Below are positions 1-8,626 of a stretch of DNA of 64,000 nucleotides, piece by piece (position 1 is the first letter of the stretch; every line of letters starts with the position of its first letter). The notes under the pieces were generated by a model that was not told the DNA's origin, searched no databases, and was given only the letters and a program-made list of their open reading frames with translations. A program made the position numbers and the translations under genes. The stretch comes from Rheinheimera sp. MM224 (GTDB lineage: Bacteria > Pseudomonadota > Gammaproteobacteria > Enterobacterales > Alteromonadaceae), in assembly GCF_947090785.1 (NCBI RefSeq), contig NZ_OX352320.1, positions 2,232,001-2,296,000 of the forward strand, written 5' to 3'.

Positions 1-357
1 TCCAGAGAAATTGCGTTAAAGATTAAAGAAGTCTGTGGTATTCAGGCGGAAGCCTTCAGTAGTGCTGAGTTTTTACATGGCCCTATTTCGTTACTGAATC
101 AGCCTTTGACGCTGTTGAATGTGCAGCTAAATGATGAAAGCATCGAAGCACATCAGGCCCAGATAGCAGAAGTGAAAAAACGTGGTGGTGTGGTTCTGAC
201 CTTGGCTTTAAATGCAGCACAGCAGACTATTCATCCACGATTACAGCCTTTATTGCTAATGCAGAGATTTTATCTGGATATTGAAGCTGTGGCTTTGGCG
301 CTTGGACATAATCCGGATGCGCCAGTAGGCCTGAATAAAGTGACCAGCACCTTATGA
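1..357 (+). CDS. nagB-II: Glucosamine-6-phosphate deaminase, SIS type (partial, 3' end)
   Basis: The frame is open from base 1, so the 5' end lies outside the window; about 118 codons are present. The visible part is the C-terminal half of a SIS-domain sugar-phosphate isomerase, with the characteristic stretch AEAFSSAEFLHGP near the start. In Shewanella-type GlcNAc pathways this unrelated SIS protein (NagB-II) replaces classical NagB and converts GlcN-6-P to Fru-6-P plus ammonia. Its stop overlaps the nagA start (ATGA, 354-357), so the two are translationally coupled. The function rests on the family motif plus the nagA-nagP context; a GlmS-like SIS paralogue cannot be excluded from the fragment alone. 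Confidence 0.85.
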   Translation, partial: SREIALKIKEVCGIQAEAFSSAEFLHGPISLLNQPLTLLNVQLNDESIEAHQAQIAEVKKRGGVVLTLALNAAQQTIHPRLQPLLLMQRFYLDIEAVALALGHNPDAPVGLNKVTSTL

Positions 358-1508
358 ACAGCATCTATGTCTCCCATTGTTTTGATGGCAAAACGCTGTT
401 GCAGGATGTGCGGATGGACTGGCAGCAGGGTCGTATTGTTTCGCTGCAATCTGGCGTAAAACCAGAGCTTCAACCTGCGTTGCAAGGCCTGCTTTGTCCT
501 GGTTTTATTGATATTCAGGTCAATGGTGGCGGTGGGGTTTTATTTAATCAGTTACCTGACGTCACAGCGCTGAAAGCCATCAGTAAAGCGCATCTGCAAT
601 TTGGTACTACTGGCATGTTGCCCACAGTCATCACCGACAGTCTGGAAGTGATGCAACGCGCCGCCGATGCTGTGGCTGAACTCTTACCAGAGCCATTGCA
701 TACTGTGTTGGGGATTCATTTTGAAGGCCCGCATTTATCTGTTGCGCGCCGTGGTATTCATCCTGCAGAGCAAATAAGGCCTTTGTCGGATAAAGAAATG
801 CAGCTGATGTGTCGTAAAGACATAGGCAAAGTGATGGTGACCCTGGCGCCGGAAACTGTGCCTGTGGAGCAAATTCGCGAACTGGTAGCTCAAGGCGTTA
901 TGGTTAGTCTGGGACATTCAGCTGCCACTGCAGAACAAGCTTTGGCTGCTATTGAAGCCGGAGCTTGTTGTTTTACCCATTTATTTAATGCGATGTCGCC
1001 TCTGACCAGTCGTGAACCCGGTATGGTGGGGGCGGCTTTGGCCAGTCCTCAAGTCTATTGTGGTTTGATTTTGGATCATTTACATGTGCACCCACTGTCG
1101 GCACGTATTGCTGCGCTATGTAAAGGCGAAGACAAATTGATTCTGGTGACAGATGCAATGGCCCATACCGGCAGTGAGTTACAGGTATTGCCTTATTTGC
1201 AGACTGAAATTCGCAGAGATGGTCTGAAACTCACTTTACCTGAAGGCACTCTGGCAGGCTCAGCTCTGGATATGAATACCGCCTTGCGGCATTTTTGTCA
1301 GGATTTGGCTTTGCCGCTTACTGCAGGTTTAAAAGCTTTAAGTACTAATCCGGCGGCTTTGGCTGGATTGGATGATATGGGGCAACTGCGCAGTGGCGCT
1401 ATGGCCAATATGCTGTTGTTAGACAATAACCTGAATATGCAGCGCTGCTGGTTACAAGGCGCAGAACAGCAGAAAGAACAACACAACAAGAAGAAGGACA
1501 TCCAATGA
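354..1508 (+). CDS. nagA: N-acetylglucosamine-6-phosphate deacetylase
   Basis: This 384-aa cytoplasmic amidohydrolase removes acetate from GlcNAc-6-P, giving GlcN-6-P for the upstream deaminase. Visible family motifs are the metal-binding Glu in HFEGPHLS (about E124), H188 in LGHSAAT, H209 in THLFNAMSP, and the catalytic Asp in LVTDAM (about D267). Length matches the family (about 380 aa). It overlaps the preceding and following genes by 4 bases each (ATGA), a tight nagB-II-nagA-nagP operon for GlcNAc or chitin-derived sugar use. No regulator of the operon is visible in the window. Confidence 0.95.
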   Translation: MNSIYVSHCFDGKTLLQDVRMDWQQGRIVSLQSGVKPELQPALQGLLCPGFIDIQVNGGGGVLFNQLPDVTALKAISKAHLQFGTTGMLPTVITDSLEVMQRAADAVAELLPEPLHTVLGIHFEGPHLSVARRGIHPAEQIRPLSDKEMQLMCRKDIGKVMVTLAPETVPVEQIRELVAQGVMVSLGHSAATAEQALAAIEAGACCFTHLFNAMSPLTSREPGMVGAALASPQVYCGLILDHLHVHPLSARIAALCKGEDKLILVTDAMAHTGSELQVLPYLQTEIRRDGLKLTLPEGTLAGSALDMNTALRHFCQDLALPLTAGLKALSTNPAALAGLDDMGQLRSGAMANMLLLDNNLNMQRCWLQGAEQQKEQHNKKKDIQ

Positions 1509-2824
1509 ATACAACAGTCACTGAAGCTACAAAAGGCCAATCCAGCCTGCAGCCGATCATCATTATCGGTGTGCTGTTTTTTATGTTTGGTTTTATTACC
1601 TGGCTAAATGGCGCTTTGATCCCGTTTTTACAACTGGTGTGCCAGTTGGGCGAGTTTCAGGCGCTTTTAATCGCCTTTAGTTTTTATATCGCCTATGTAG
1701 TGATGGCTTTACCTATGGCCAGAGTGCTGGCCTGGTCGGGTTATAAAAATGCCATGTCGATAGGCTTAGGACTGATTGCTTTGGGCTGTGCTTTGTTTAT
1801 TCCGGCGGCCTATAGCCAGCAGTTTATGGTGTTTTTACTGGCGCAGTTTGTGGTGGGGTCTGGCTTAACTTTGCTGCAAACTGCTTCAAACCCTTATTTG
1901 GTAAGGGTAGGGCCAGAACATTCTGCTGCAGCCCGTATCTCCTTAATGGGCATTTTAAATAAAAGTGCAGGCGTATTAGCTCCTTTGGTGTTCACTTGGC
2001 TGGTATTACAGGATTTAGGTCATATCACGGCAGATAGTCTGGCGCTTTTAAGCGAAGCAGAACGTGAGCAGCAATTAACACTGTTAGCCTCGCAGCTGAT
2101 GGCACCTTATGCAGGTATAGCAGTGGCTATTTTACTCTTGGCTGTGGGGCTGCGTTTTTCGGCTTTACCGGATTTACCTGCAGAAGCTGCTCCTGTAACG
2201 ACAGATGGCAGTGAAAGCTCCATCTGGCAACATCGCCATCTGGTGCTTGGCGTTATTACCTTGTTTTGTTATGTCGGGGTAGAAGTGATTGCAGGGGATA
2301 CCATAGGTTTATTGGGTTCTGCACTCAATGTCCAGGGCGCTACAACTCTAGCCTCTTACACTATGGCCTTTATGGTGGTGGGTTATAGCCTGGGTTTGTT
2401 GCTGGTACCTAAAGTTTTGTCGCAGCGCCAGGCTTTGGCAATATCTGCTGGTTTAGGCCTGGTGTTGTCCGTAAGCATTTTAGTCTCAGACCCAAGCAGT
2501 ACAGGCATTTCCGCGGTGTTATGGGGTTGGGCAGGCATTCCGTTATTACCGGATCCAATCAGTCTGGTGGCTTTGTTAGGCCTGGCCAATGCATTAGTAT
2601 GGCCAGCGGTCTGGCCTTTGGCACTGGCGGGTTTAGGTTCACTGACACCCAAAGCTTCAGCTTTGCTGATTATGGGCATAGCGGGTGGTGCTTTGCTGCC
2701 ACTGCTGTACGGTGCTTTATCCCAACACTTCGGTGCTATTGCTGGCTATATGGTGTTACTGCCTTGTTATGCCATGATTTTGTATTACGCAGTGCGTGGT
2801 TGTCAGGTGAAGTCCGCCAGATAA
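1505..2824 (+). CDS. nagP: GlcNAc permease, MFS sugar transporter (NagP)
   Basis: A 439-aa integral membrane protein with about 12 hydrophobic segments, starting just after a short hydrophilic N-terminus (first helix about residues 17-40, containing FFMFGFITWLNG). That sequence and the later LLQTASNPYLVRVGP region are typical of FucP/GluP-type MFS sugar symporters. In Alteromonadales the member encoded with nagA and nagB-II is NagP, a cation-coupled inner-membrane GlcNAc transporter; substrate here is inferred from context. It starts in an ATGA overlap with nagA and is the last gene of the operon, followed within 10 bases by an intrinsic terminator. Confidence 0.9.
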   Translation: MNTTVTEATKGQSSLQPIIIIGVLFFMFGFITWLNGALIPFLQLVCQLGEFQALLIAFSFYIAYVVMALPMARVLAWSGYKNAMSIGLGLIALGCALFIPAAYSQQFMVFLLAQFVVGSGLTLLQTASNPYLVRVGPEHSAAARISLMGILNKSAGVLAPLVFTWLVLQDLGHITADSLALLSEAEREQQLTLLASQLMAPYAGIAVAILLLAVGLRFSALPDLPAEAAPVTTDGSESSIWQHRHLVLGVITLFCYVGVEVIAGDTIGLLGSALNVQGATTLASYTMAFMVVGYSLGLLLVPKVLSQRQALAISAGLGLVLSVSILVSDPSSTGISAVLWGWAGIPLLPDPISLVALLGLANALVWPAVWPLALAGLGSLTPKASALLIMGIAGGALLPLLYGALSQHFGAIAGYMVLLPCYAMILYYAVRGCQVKSAR

Positions 2825-2831
2825 GAAAAAA

Positions 2832-2860
2832 AGCCTCTGAGTTTTTCAGAGGCTTTTTTA
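2832..2860 (+). terminator. Intrinsic terminator after nagP
   Basis: A 9-bp perfect stem (AGCCTCTGA / TCAGAGGCT) with a GTTTT loop is followed by a T-run. An A-run on the 5' side means it could also work for the opposite strand, where the amidohydrolase gene ends at 2882. Confidence 0.9.
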
Positions 2861-2881
2861 TGGCGGCGCTATAGCGTTTTG

Positions 2882-4972
2882 TTAATGCAAATGGCGGTGG
2901 CCTTGTTTGGTTTTGCCACCACCTTGTCCGGCTTCGGTATCAAAGTCACGGATCTTCACTTTGTTTTTTACAAAAGGTTCCACACCCAGTTTTTGGTATA
3001 AATCGGCAGGAACCATAGCTTTGCCTTGGGTGATCACCAAAGCCAGTTTGCGGATATCCGCTATGTTTTTGGTTGGGTCGCCATCGACCAGTAATAAGTC
3101 GGCATCAAAACCCACTTTAATCTGGCCTTTTTGTTGTTCCACTTTGCTGTAACGGGCACCGTTTAACGTGGCAACCTGCAAAGCTTCAGCTGCGGTAAGG
3201 CCAGCTTTAACCAATAACTCCAGCTCACCTTGCAAGGTAAAACCCGCCAGTTCGTCTGTGCCTGCAACCACCGGAATGCCAGCTTTGTACATCAAACCGA
3301 CAAACTCAACCATCTTGGCGTAGGATTTTGCGTAACGTGCGGCTGTGGCCTCATCAGGTATATCCAGCTCAGCGCGGGCGTAAGAGCGTTGCACATCAGG
3401 TGGCAGATGTTTGATGATAGCCAGCCACGGATCACCCACAGTGCCATCGGTTTTTTTCAGGAAATCAAAAGTCGCCAGCGTCGGGTCTACAGTCACATTA
3501 TGAGTTTTTAATAAGCGGATAAAATCCTGTACTGCTTTGCCCTGTAGATCTAAGTCAGCCACTTGTTTGGCTGGCAGATAAAACCTGTCTAAGGTGCGGG
3601 TATCAGTGTCGGGTTTGACCAGAAAATTCAGCATCAGCTGATTAATATGCTGAATTTCATCAAAACCTGCAGCCACAGCATCTTCAGCTTTAAGAAAGGC
3701 TGGCACATGACCGCTGACTCGTAAACCGCGGCTATGAGCATAAGTTACAGTATCTTTGAGGATTTCTTTTGGGAAAGAGTTGTAGATTTTCAGCTGCGGA
3801 TAACCATGAGCTGCATACCAGTCGATGGCATTTTTTGCCTCTGCCAAATCTTTTACCACAAAGCCATTACGGGCCGAAAATGCACTTTCACCTTCCAGAA
3901 AACCTGTAGGTACTATGGTTGGGGCCAACAGCTTATCGGTGTCGATTTCATCCATCATCAGTTGCAAAGTAGCGTTGTCATTGCCCATATCACGCAAGGT
4001 GGTGACACCAGCAGCTAAATGCAGCGGGCCTTCCCAACGCGACAAGTGGCCATGCATATCAAACAGGCCTGGCAAAACAATACGATTGGCTGCATCAATT
4101 TCATGCCCGACCGGACTATTCAATGTACCAGCAGGCACTATGCTGGTGATTTTGCCACGCAGCAGGTAAATATCACTAGGGCTACTTAGTTTCAGAGTTG
4201 CACTGTCAAAAATACGGGCATTACGAACGACGGTTAAGCCGTTTAGCTTTTTCGGTAATAGTGCCAGCTTTTCTAATAAAAGCGTTTCAGCTTTTTGCTG
4301 AATGGCCAACATAGCTTTGGCATTATGTTGCCAGCCTTCTTCAATCAGCGTGAGGTAACCTGGTATTAAATAAGCAAACAATCGTGGATTTTCGCCTTGG
4401 GTCGCCCAGACAAAATTAGGCTCAAAACCTATACCGGTTTGCACCAATAACTGCACCTGCTGCTTTTCACCTGCGTTATCCACTATGGTTTCACTGACCA
4501 CTTCCTGAGTTAAAGTGCCGCTGGGTAACAAAGGTAAAGAGTTTTTGCCACTTTTGGCCATGGCAGCTATTGCAATGGACGACAGGTAAGGGGAGCCATC
4601 CACCGGCAGATACAAGGCGTCTTGCTGATATTTTGCCTTGCTTTGTTCTTTGCCTGTGCTCCAGCTGGCGTTGTTGCCTTCGACTTTAAAGTTTTCGTTA
4701 ATGACAGAGCCAAAGGTGGTATTGCCTTTAGCCTGATAGTCTTTGATAAAACCATCTTGGTTTAAGCTGATTTTTTCATCCAGCTCCGGGCCGCGGCCGT
4801 TGTCTTTAAAGATGTAACGGACACTGATTTCGCCGTCGTCATTGACTTTAACAATCTGCTCGCCGGCTTTGACACCGTTGTCGACCAGAATAGTGTAAGA
4901 ATACTGTTCATCCGCCCAAACCGAGCCGGAGTAAGCTAACAAAGTCAGCAGACTTAATGCTTTGATTTTCAT
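2882..4972 (-). CDS. Secreted amidohydrolase with N-terminal accessory domain
   Basis: A 696-aa protein with a Sec signal peptide (cleavage after about residue 20, SVWA-DEQ). Residues 21-230 form a region I do not recognise. From about 245 on there is an amidohydrolase-superfamily (imidazolonepropionase/prolidase-like) fold: metal ligands HGH at about 307-309 in LFDMHGHLS, His in RVSGHVP and EIQHINQ, Asp in VVAGTDELAGF, then the closing strand region GFDADLLLVDGDP. The C-terminus ends in a short His/Lys-rich tail (KQGHRHLH). It is probably a periplasmic or outer-surface metal-dependent hydrolase of peptides or cyclic amides; the substrate is unknown. It appears to be transcribed alone. Confidence 0.8.
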   Translation of the reverse strand: MKIKALSLLTLLAYSGSVWADEQYSYTILVDNGVKAGEQIVKVNDDGEISVRYIFKDNGRGPELDEKISLNQDGFIKDYQAKGNTTFGSVINENFKVEGNNASWSTGKEQSKAKYQQDALYLPVDGSPYLSSIAIAAMAKSGKNSLPLLPSGTLTQEVVSETIVDNAGEKQQVQLLVQTGIGFEPNFVWATQGENPRLFAYLIPGYLTLIEEGWQHNAKAMLAIQQKAETLLLEKLALLPKKLNGLTVVRNARIFDSATLKLSSPSDIYLLRGKITSIVPAGTLNSPVGHEIDAANRIVLPGLFDMHGHLSRWEGPLHLAAGVTTLRDMGNDNATLQLMMDEIDTDKLLAPTIVPTGFLEGESAFSARNGFVVKDLAEAKNAIDWYAAHGYPQLKIYNSFPKEILKDTVTYAHSRGLRVSGHVPAFLKAEDAVAAGFDEIQHINQLMLNFLVKPDTDTRTLDRFYLPAKQVADLDLQGKAVQDFIRLLKTHNVTVDPTLATFDFLKKTDGTVGDPWLAIIKHLPPDVQRSYARAELDIPDEATAARYAKSYAKMVEFVGLMYKAGIPVVAGTDELAGFTLQGELELLVKAGLTAAEALQVATLNGARYSKVEQQKGQIKVGFDADLLLVDGDPTKNIADIRKLALVITQGKAMVPADLYQKLGVEPFVKNKVKIRDFDTEAGQGGGKTKQGHRHLH

Positions 4973-5069
4973 ATGAGTTCCATAGTTTTTGTTCTGACCA
5001 TCACAGCTTAAAACAAATTGAACCCGGAGTGTGAAAATTGCGGACAGAGGAGTTTATCACAGGAGTAAT

Positions 5070-5116
5070 AAGCCATCTGATAGCCAGACTTATTGTTGCG
5101 GGCTATCAGGTGGCTT
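5070..5116 (-). terminator. Long hairpin downstream of the small secreted protein gene
   Basis: Arms 5070-5085 and 5101-5116 pair over 16 bp with a single mismatch (G-U capable in one strand) around a 15-base loop. It lies 9 bases after the stop codon of the gene at 5125-5526. The following bases on the minus strand (TTATTACT) are only a weak U-tract, so it may be a terminator or a 3'-end stabilising structure. Confidence 0.55.
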
Positions 5117-5124
5117 TCAGATGT

Positions 5125-5526
5125 TTATTGCTTTGCGTAAGTCGCTGAAGCTGCGCCTGCTTTGGTGACTTTGTAGCCTACCTTGGCTTCCATTTTGTCA
5201 CAAATGTCAGAGCTTTCGCCTTTATTGACAAAGCCCTTGTTACCAACGTCTTCGCATGACCAGCGTTTTACTTCCTGCCAGGTCATCGCTTTCAGTTGTG
5301 GGGTAGCATCAATTTTGTGCTTCATTTTGCCGATGGCTTCATCACATTGCTTTTTGTACGATGCATCTTTGGTTCTGGCTTCGTACAGCAAACCTACTTT
5401 GTTTGGCGTATCAACTGCAATAAAACCGCACAGGCGTGAGCCAGACTGAGCGTGGGCCTGGCCAGCTGTTAATAAAAGTACTGCTGTTGCTGCAATAGAT
5501 AAAGTGAATTGTTTCTTTAAGTTCAT
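5125..5526 (-). CDS. Small secreted cysteine-containing protein, unknown function
   Basis: A 133-aa protein that I do not recognise. It starts at an ATG with GGAG 7 bases upstream (5534-5537 on the minus strand); a second ATG directly before it (5529) is equally in frame but sits only 4 bases from that site. An upstream in-frame extension lacks a ribosome site. A clear Sec signal peptide ends at QAHA-QSG (about residue 25). The mature part of about 108 aa is Lys-rich and has four cysteines (in RLCGF, KQCDE, WSCED and DICDK), which could form two disulphides in the periplasm. It has its own downstream hairpin and seems monocistronic. Confidence 0.7.
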   Translation of the reverse strand: MNLKKQFTLSIAATAVLLLTAGQAHAQSGSRLCGFIAVDTPNKVGLLYEARTKDASYKKQCDEAIGKMKHKIDATPQLKAMTWQEVKRWSCEDVGNKGFVNKGESSDICDKMEAKVGYKVTKAGAASATYAKQ

Positions 5527-5628
5527 CATGTAGCTCCGGTTGTGGTTGGTAAGGATGAATACTGTTTTAATTGAACAGTTGTACATCCGGTTAAAAAATT
5601 CAAAATAAATACTTCAGGTAGTTCTGGC

Positions 5629-7599
5629 TTAAGGGGCCGTCACCTCTTGCAAGATATTTTTCATGCGTGGTAATGCAGACCAGTCATCCAGTTGGATGTC
5701 GTTTGTTCTGGCGTTAAATGCTCTGACCTTGCGTGACATCGGCTGGATATGGGTGGCCAGTTCAGGCCATTTTTCACTGAGTTCCTGCTGAGCAAACTGC
5801 CGCAACTGCTTTATGGTCTCTGGTGACTCTTCAGCTTTAGCCTGTTCTTCTTCAGCGCCTTGTAGCGTTCTGTCGTAACTTGGCACTCGTCTTGGAGTGA
5901 TCAGGATCAGCACAGATTTTTTGAAGACTTGTTGAGTGTTTTTTGAAAACAGATTTTTGACACCAGGTATATCTTTAATCAGCGGTACACCAGAGCTTCC
6001 GGTGATCACTTCACTTTCCACCAGGCCCGATAAAATCAGCGTTTCGTTCACACGAACACTGGTTGCTGCCGAGACCGTATTTCGTGAGGTCTGAATAGAT
6101 TGCGAAAAGGTAGATGAGCCAGTAATAGGCTCAAAAAAGGTTCGGGCGGCTTTAACATTCAGCAGCATATGTTCGTTATCAATAAAAGTCGGAGTGACAG
6201 ACAGGCTGACCCCAACATTGATTTGATTAAATGAACTTGAACCGCCATCGCTGCCTGCCAGTCCAACCGCAATGTTAGATCCTGAAAAAAATTGAGCGGA
6301 CTGTCGGTCCAGTACTAATAGGCTAGGCCGGGCTACAACTTCTGTTGTTTGTTCTGTCACATTGGCGATATTCAGCGAATAGGCAATGGCACCGCCTGCA
6401 GAGGTTCCTAAACCAATGTCCCTGGTTAAGGTGGTGTTGGTGACGCTGGCTTCACCTGAGGTGGTGGTGGTCACTTTATTGGATGAGTTCTGGATACTGA
6501 CAGCAAGATTATCCAGCAGGTTTAAGCCTGTGCTCGAGGTATTAAGCTCGTTATTACGGAGGATCACCACATCAATCACAGCCATCTGCGGCAAAGGTTT
6601 GCCAATACAAGGGGAGGGCAGACTAGGCAATACTTTGGTTTCGTCCACTGCTACACCTTGTGTGGATGAATCATCAGAGCTGTAATCCTCATCGCTTTCC
6701 TCTGCTACTGGTGTAAGGCGTTGCACACAATCTGACCAGGCATAAACCAGCGGGCCTGAAGCCGCCTTTGTATCTTCACTGCTTGCTGCGACAGCTTGAG
6801 ATAAAGCTGCTGCTCCTGACAGATCCCCTATGCTTGCTGTGCCACTCAACTGATAAGCTGATTGCCATTGTCTTAGGCGCTGGTTTAGTTTTTGTTGATC
6901 ATGTTCAGACAGATTGAGAAGGATCCGTTCATAGCCGTCTGAGGCTTGCGCTGTTAATCCGGCTGAACCATAAATAATAGGGCTGATGCGGTTTGTGGTT
7001 ACGTCTGTCGGGGCAATCTCTTGAAGCCTCTGCACTGACCACAATGCCAATTCGGTTTCCCCCAGATAATAAGACGCACTGGCAAGCAGTTGTAAGGATT
7101 CCGGATCTGCGGCGTCTAGTTTCAGAGCATAAGCTGCCGCAAGCTGAGCTTGTTTGTATTGTTTGTTTTCAAGATACAAATGGGCAAGTTGCAAAATGGC
7201 GTTTTGTGAATCGTGTTGTTGCTCCAGCGCAATTAAAAAGCCGGTTTCTGCCAGATCAAACAAGTCGCGTTCACCGTTACGGCTTCTGATCTGATAGGCC
7301 AGCGCATTGGCTGTATGCAAAGCCGCATTTTGCATATCCAGAGAAATAGCGGTATTAAAGGCCTGATTCGCTTTTCTGGCATCGCCATGAGTCAAAGCTT
7401 CTACGCCAGTCTTTAGATTTTGCTGTGCCGGACTAAATGGTTTTGGCAGATAACGTTCGCTGGCAGCAGTTGCAGAGCCCTGGTTGTCGGAGCTGTCAAA
7501 AGACTTTGTTGTGGCTGTGCATGCCACTAAACTGCAAATCGCCATTGACACCGCAATGGAAGAAAGCTGTTTCGCCGGAAATGGGATCCCTTGATGCAT
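5629..7599 (-). CDS. TPR-containing secretin-family lipoprotein (orphan)
   Basis: A 656-aa protein with a lipoprotein signal peptide (lipobox LVAC, acylated Cys about 27). Residues about 55-200 are TPR-like helical repeats (for example LAHLYLENKQYKQAQLAAAYAL). A Ser/Asp-rich linker follows near 300. The C-terminal 270 residues are a type II/III secretion secretin domain: VARPSLLVLDRQSAQFFSGS, then SLSVTPTF and the signature VPLIKDIPGVKNLFSKNTQ followed by SVLILITPR. Secretins form outer-membrane rings for T2SS, type IV or Tad pili and T3SS, but no other machinery gene is nearby. It is divergent from a two-component system with a palindrome in between, suggesting dedicated control. The partner machinery is unknown. 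Confidence 0.8.
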   Translation of the reverse strand: MHQGIPFPAKQLSSIAVSMAICSLVACTATTKSFDSSDNQGSATAASERYLPKPFSPAQQNLKTGVEALTHGDARKANQAFNTAISLDMQNAALHTANALAYQIRSRNGERDLFDLAETGFLIALEQQHDSQNAILQLAHLYLENKQYKQAQLAAAYALKLDAADPESLQLLASASYYLGETELALWSVQRLQEIAPTDVTTNRISPIIYGSAGLTAQASDGYERILLNLSEHDQQKLNQRLRQWQSAYQLSGTASIGDLSGAAALSQAVAASSEDTKAASGPLVYAWSDCVQRLTPVAEESDEDYSSDDSSTQGVAVDETKVLPSLPSPCIGKPLPQMAVIDVVILRNNELNTSSTGLNLLDNLAVSIQNSSNKVTTTTSGEASVTNTTLTRDIGLGTSAGGAIAYSLNIANVTEQTTEVVARPSLLVLDRQSAQFFSGSNIAVGLAGSDGGSSSFNQINVGVSLSVTPTFIDNEHMLLNVKAARTFFEPITGSSTFSQSIQTSRNTVSAATSVRVNETLILSGLVESEVITGSSGVPLIKDIPGVKNLFSKNTQQVFKKSVLILITPRRVPSYDRTLQGAEEEQAKAEESPETIKQLRQFAQQELSEKWPELATHIQPMSRKVRAFNARTNDIQLDDWSALPRMKNILQEVTAP

Positions 7600-7690
7600 T
7601 GGTACAGCTCCTGTTGCCTGAACAATTGACAGAGCAGTTTGTTTACCCTGTACAGTGCAGCCATCATAGGCCTGGAGTTGTAAACAGGTC

Positions 7691-7710
7691 TGTCACTAGA
7701 ACTAGTGACA
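7691..7710. promoter_or_regulatory. Perfect 20-bp palindrome between secretin and response regulator genes
   Basis: TGTCACTAGAACTAGTGACA is a perfect 9-bp inverted repeat with a 2-base spacer, 92 bp upstream of the secretin start and 177 bp upstream of the response regulator start. NarL/FixJ-type regulators commonly bind short inverted repeats with about 2 bp spacing, so this is a candidate operator for the neighbouring regulator. That assignment is inferred. Confidence 0.5.
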
Positions 7711-7886
7711 AAGAGACGCTTAAACAAAGACTTAGTTAGGCTATACTCGTTCGGTTACACAAGCAGCAATTCCAGGTCCGGTGCGTCTTGGTCTGCTAAT
7801 GAATCAAACTATGTTGTTTCTCCTTTGCTGCTCGAAAGTGAAAAACAATGTTCGGCTAAACCGTTTTTTTGGGGTAGTTTTCGAAT

Positions 7887-8570
7887 ATGCCGCAGCAAAT
7901 AAATCCATCTGTAGTGCGGATTGCACTGGTGGATGACGATACAGGTTTTCAAACTGCGGTAGCAGAGGCACTCAAGCTGGCATCAGACATGTTATTGGTG
8001 TCGGTCGGCGGCACACTTGCCGCTGGTTTGAAATTACTCAAATCGCCGCCCGTCGATATACTCATCGTAGATTTAGGCTTACCTGACGGTTCAGGTATCA
8101 CTCTGGTGCAGCAGGCTTATCAACAATGGCCGACCTGCAATATTATGGTCAGTACGACCTTTGCTGATGAGTCCAATGTGATGAAATCGCTGGAGGCAGG
8201 TGCGACTGGTTATTTATTAAAAGACAGCAGCCAACAAAATTTAATCAATGAAATACGTAGTTTATACTCAGGCGGCAGCCCCATTAGTCCGTTGATTGCC
8301 CGTAAAATCCTGATGAGGTTTCGGCCAGACCCAAAGCTGGTCAAAGCAGCTCCCCCAACAGAGGAAAGCTGTGTTACGCTTTCAGCGCGTGAACAGGAAG
8401 TGCTGGAACTTATTACGAAAGGTTTTACCTCCAATGAAATTGCGACACTGATTTCAGTCTCACACCATACTGTGCTTACTTTTGTCAGACGTATTTACGC
8501 CAAGCTGAAAGTAAACTCTAAAACCGAAGCTATATACGAAGCCCGTATTCAGGGATTGTTGGACAAATAG
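7887..8570 (+). CDS. NarL/FixJ-type two-component response regulator
   Basis: A 227-aa regulator. The receiver domain (about 11-130) has the acidic pocket in ALVDDDTG, phospho-acceptor D62 in ILIVDLGLPDG, the switch Thr in STTFAD and Lys in GYLLKDSS. The C-terminal LuxR-type helix-turn-helix (about 158-222) reads LSAREQEVLELITKGFTSNEIA and SHHTVLTFVRRIYAKL. It precedes a histidine kinase by 56 bp on the same strand and is divergent from the orphan secretin gene, so it plausibly controls that gene through the 7691-7710 palindrome. The N-terminal Met has no strong ribosome site. Confidence 0.92.
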   Translation: MPQQINPSVVRIALVDDDTGFQTAVAEALKLASDMLLVSVGGTLAAGLKLLKSPPVDILIVDLGLPDGSGITLVQQAYQQWPTCNIMVSTTFADESNVMKSLEAGATGYLLKDSSQQNLINEIRSLYSGGSPISPLIARKILMRFRPDPKLVKAAPPTEESCVTLSAREQEVLELITKGFTSNEIATLISVSHHTVLTFVRRIYAKLKVNSKTEAIYEARIQGLLDK

Positions 8571-8626
8571 CGCTGCTGTTTCAATCGATTTAGGGGAAAT
8601 TACTCTGTATTTATCTGAGCCAAAAC

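Noticed and set aside
2521..2874. 117-codon frame inside and beyond nagP
   Set aside because: It is a shifted-frame shadow of nagP running into the terminator.
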